From Desulfobulbus propionicus (lineage in GTDB: Bacteria; Desulfobacterota; Desulfobulbia; Desulfobulbales; Desulfobulbaceae): 64,000 nucleotides of DNA. The stretch is from positions 1-64,000 of the forward strand of contig PDQK01000029.1 of assembly GCA_002746685.1 (NCBI GenBank). The letters run 5' to 3'. Made by a program: the position numbers and the translations under genes. Under the pieces are notes generated by a model that worked only from the letters and a program-made list of their open reading frames with translations, had not been told where the DNA came from and did no database searches. Shown one piece after another: positions 61,580 to 64,000 of this stretch (positions are counted from its first letter, which is position 1; each line of letters begins with the position of its first letter).

Positions 61580-64000
61580 ATGAGTACCCAAGTTAAAATC
61601 ACCCCAATGCTCCGCCAGTATCTGGAGATGAAGGAAAAGTATAGCGACACCATTCTCTTTTACAGGATGGGGGATTTCTATGAAATGTTCTTTGATGATG
61701 CCGTCACCGCCTCAAAGGTACTTGGGATCACCCTGACTTCCCGCAGCCATAAGGATGAAGCCAACAAGGTGCCCATGTGCGGTGTTCCTCATCATGCACT
61801 GACAGGGTATCTGGGCAAAATGGTTAAAGCCGGTTTTCGGGTAGCCATCTGCGAACAGATCGAGGATCCCAAACAGGCCAAAGGAATTGTCAAAAGAGAT
61901 GTGGTGCGGGTTGTCTCACCGGGCGTAACCACCGATGAGCAGATTCTTGATGAAAAAAGCAACTGTTATGTCTGTGCCCTGGCTGTTACAGGTAAAGCAA
62001 CACAAAAAAGTGTTGGCGTCAGCTTCCTTGATGCATCCACCGGTGAATTCCTTGTTGCTGAATTTCAAGCGATACATGGCGACACCACGGCTATTATAGA
62101 CCTTCTCACCCGCATCAAACCCGCAGAAATTCTGCTCAGTGAAAAGCACAATGACACTGTTGCCACCCTGCTTACAGAAGCTGAAGAAGTGCTTGGTACG
62201 TTTTGTACAACCCTACGCCCTGAAATACAATTTGACCATTCAAACGCGCAAACCGCATTGCTTGAACATTTTCATACCACCAATCTGGCCGGATTTGGCT
62301 GTGACCAGCTCCAGGCCGGAATCAATGCGGCTGGAGCCCTGATTGCCTATATAGAGGATACGCAAAAGTCTGCGCTGGACCACATCCAGCAACTCACGCC
62401 ACTCAACCCAGCCGGATTTCTCATTATCGATGACGCCTCCAGGCGTAATTTGGAACTCACAGAAACCATAGTGGGCGGCAAACGTGACGGTTCACTGCTG
62501 GCAGTGCTGGACTTTACAGCAACCCCCATGGGCGCACGCCTGCTCCGTAAACGACTCCTTTTTCCCCTGCAGGATCAGCAACATATCCAAAACAGGCTCA
62601 ATGCAGTTGAAGAATTTGCTGGCGCACCTGGCTTGCAAAAAGAACTTAGGGAGCTGCTCTCCTCGGTGTACGACCTGGAAAGGCTGTGTAGCCGCCTGGT
62701 TTTAGGCCAGGGCAATGCCCGTGATATGAGTGCAATGAAGGTATCCCTCGCCCAACTTCCTCCGCTGCGTGATAGCTTACAATCATGCACCTCGCTGAAA
62801 ATTAAGGAATTGTATGCCGGGCTTGACGAGCTGGGTGATCTTCATGGCCTTATCGACTCAAGTATCCGGGACGATGCACCAGTCGGATTACGCGAAGGTC
62901 GTCTCATCAAAGAAGGATTTAATGATGAGCTTGACTCACTGCTCTTCCTGCTCCGTGACGACAAACAGCTAATCCTCAATCTGGAGGAAAAAGAGCGAGA
63001 ACGAAGCGGGATTGCCAAGCTCAAGGTAGGCTACAACAAGGTGTTTGGCTACTTTTTTGAAGTTTCGCGGAGTCAGTCCGCTGACGTGCCTGAGGATTTT
63101 ATCCGTAAACAGACCCTGGTCAATGCCGAACGTTTCATCACCCCTGAATTAAAGGAGCTGGAAAACTCAATCGCCACTGCCCAGGAAAAACGGCTTGAAC
63201 TGGAGTACGAGCTTTTTTCCCAGGTACGGGCAACCATAGTTGCACACAGCAGTAGAATCCTCGCTACAGCCCACCAGATTGCCCGTATAGACTTTCTCTT
63301 AAGCCTTGCCCGGGCTGCGGTACAGTACCGCTACACCAAACCAGCACTGAACACCAATCAGTACATTGCAATCAGCGAAGGCAGGCACCCGGTTATAGAA
63401 CGATCCCTTGAGTCTGGCAGATTCGTCCCCAACGATGTGCTCCTTAACCAGGATACGCAACAGCTCATCATTATCACCGGCCCCAACATGGCAGGTAAGT
63501 CAACGGTACTCCGTCAAACTGCCCTGATTACCCTGATGGCACACATTGGCAGTTTTGTTCCTGCTGCAAGCGCAGATATCTGTCTTGTTGATCGTATTTT
63601 TACCCGGGTTGGGGCTATGGATGATCTGCGTCGGGGACAATCCACCTTTATGGTGGAAATGAACGAGACAGCCAACATCCTCAATAACGCCACCAAAGAC
63701 AGTCTGGTTATTTTAGATGAAATAGGCCGTGGAACCTCCACCTACGATGGCCTTGCCATTGCCTGGGCAGTTGCCGAAGCTCTGGTAAAAAAGGGGAATG
63801 CTGGGGTCAAAACCCTGTTTGCAACCCATTATCATGAGCTGACTGAACTTGCCACCACCCATGAAAGAGTGCAAAACTTTTCCATCGCGGTTCGTGAATG
63901 GAATGATTCCATTATCTTTCTCCACAAGCTCATTCAAGGTGCGACCAATAGAAGCTACGGTATCCAGGTCGCTGCTCTGGCAGGGGTTCCGCAACCCGTT
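61580..64000 (+). CDS. mutS: DNA mismatch repair protein MutS, 3' end beyond the window
   Basis: The frame is open from ATG 61580 to the last base (807 codons), so the stop lies outside. The N-terminal mismatch domain has FYRMGDFYEMFFDDA with the Phe-x-Glu wedge. The connector and lever/clamp follow. The ATPase has GPNMAGKSTVLRQTAL (Walker A at about 63480), STFMVEMNETANIL, LVILDEIGRGTSTYDGLAIA and ATHYHEL. Most MutS proteins have 850-880 residues, so about 50-75 residues are missing. It is third in the yfcE-HIT-mutS run. Confidence 0.97.
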   Translation, partial: MSTQVKITPMLRQYLEMKEKYSDTILFYRMGDFYEMFFDDAVTASKVLGITLTSRSHKDEANKVPMCGVPHHALTGYLGKMVKAGFRVAICEQIEDPKQAKGIVKRDVVRVVSPGVTTDEQILDEKSNCYVCALAVTGKATQKSVGVSFLDASTGEFLVAEFQAIHGDTTAIIDLLTRIKPAEILLSEKHNDTVATLLTEAEEVLGTFCTTLRPEIQFDHSNAQTALLEHFHTTNLAGFGCDQLQAGINAAGALIAYIEDTQKSALDHIQQLTPLNPAGFLIIDDASRRNLELTETIVGGKRDGSLLAVLDFTATPMGARLLRKRLLFPLQDQQHIQNRLNAVEEFAGAPGLQKELRELLSSVYDLERLCSRLVLGQGNARDMSAMKVSLAQLPPLRDSLQSCTSLKIKELYAGLDELGDLHGLIDSSIRDDAPVGLREGRLIKEGFNDELDSLLFLLRDDKQLILNLEEKERERSGIAKLKVGYNKVFGYFFEVSRSQSADVPEDFIRKQTLVNAERFITPELKELENSIATAQEKRLELEYELFSQVRATIVAHSSRILATAHQIARIDFLLSLARAAVQYRYTKPALNTNQYIAISEGRHPVIERSLESGRFVPNDVLLNQDTQQLIIITGPNMAGKSTVLRQTALITLMAHIGSFVPAASADICLVDRIFTRVGAMDDLRRGQSTFMVEMNETANILNNATKDSLVILDEIGRGTSTYDGLAIAWAVAEALVKKGNAGVKTLFATHYHELTELATTHERVQNFSIAVREWNDSIIFLHKLIQGATNRSYGIQVAALAGVPQPV

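Overview
The window reads as chromosomal DNA of a sulfate-reducing or sulfur-disproportionating deltaproteobacterium, most likely of the Desulfobulbaceae/Desulfobulbales. The main evidence is a DsrC (gamma-type sulfur carrier, 32052-32372) with both C-terminal redox cysteines. Supporting signs are a rubredoxin beside a cobalamin-dependent methionine synthase, a B12-binding radical SAM protein, a siroheme/heme operon, and Gram-negative envelope genes (uppP, lgt, yidC, SurA/PpiD foldases). The taxonomic call is inference from gene content. I saw no rRNA, tRNA or CRISPR.

Layout. 1-2819 is an accessory, decayed patch: the C-terminal stub of an SF1 (GajB-like) helicase, then a DUF262-DUF1524-AlbA_2 gene interrupted by one in-frame TAA. 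2896-10371 holds an RluA pseudouridine synthase, a B12/radical-SAM protein, and a minus-strand run of split methionine synthase (two genes), rubredoxin and a zinc-ribbon/coiled-coil serine protease; MetR diverges from it. 11475-15314 has an unknown small gene, a WYL regulator, a C-terminally short GlmU-like uridylyltransferase and a stand-alone AICAR transformylase. 15357-19633 is an oxidoreductase followed upstream by an overlapping minus-strand operon (Met8-type siroheme enzyme, CcsA/HemX-like membrane protein, HemA, unknown 168-aa protein). 19686-31790 carries a methyltransferase, uppP, small exported proteins, an orphan flagellar-rod-like protein, a SurA-like/RodZ-like/recO operon, a 1390-aa SNF2 protein and PpiD. 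32052-37779 holds dsrC, a double-CxxC protein, acyP-ligA-tautomerase, a Cache-like exported protein, a DUF4143 ATPase and a 29-aa single-membrane-helix ORF that automatic calling would miss. 37896-53110 is translation and envelope housekeeping: cmoAB, a SLOG-like protein, an M23 peptidase with bactofilin, mnmE-jag-yidC-yidD-rnpA-rpmH, trkA/trkH, mnmG-lgt. 53118-64000 holds a natural Nth-Xth fusion, a three-gene exopolysaccharide control module of the exosortase-associated type, a PPP phosphatase, efp-epmA, and yfcE-HIT-mutS (mutS runs off the window).

How they work together. Two wobble-uridine routes (CmoA/CmoB and MnmE/MnmG), EF-P with its lysine ligase and RluA form a translation-quality theme. 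MetH halves, MetR and rubredoxin look like one methionine-synthesis unit. Nth-Xth, LigA, RecO and MutS are DNA repair. UppP, GlmU-like, M23/bactofilin, YidC, SurA/PpiD and Lgt serve the envelope.

The strongest candidates for something new are the one-polypeptide base-excision-repair enzyme (Nth-Xth), the split MetH with a linked rubredoxin, the interrupted DUF262-DUF1524-AlbA_2 gene beside a truncated helicase, the coiled-coil insertion inside the trypsin fold, and the 29-aa membrane ORF.
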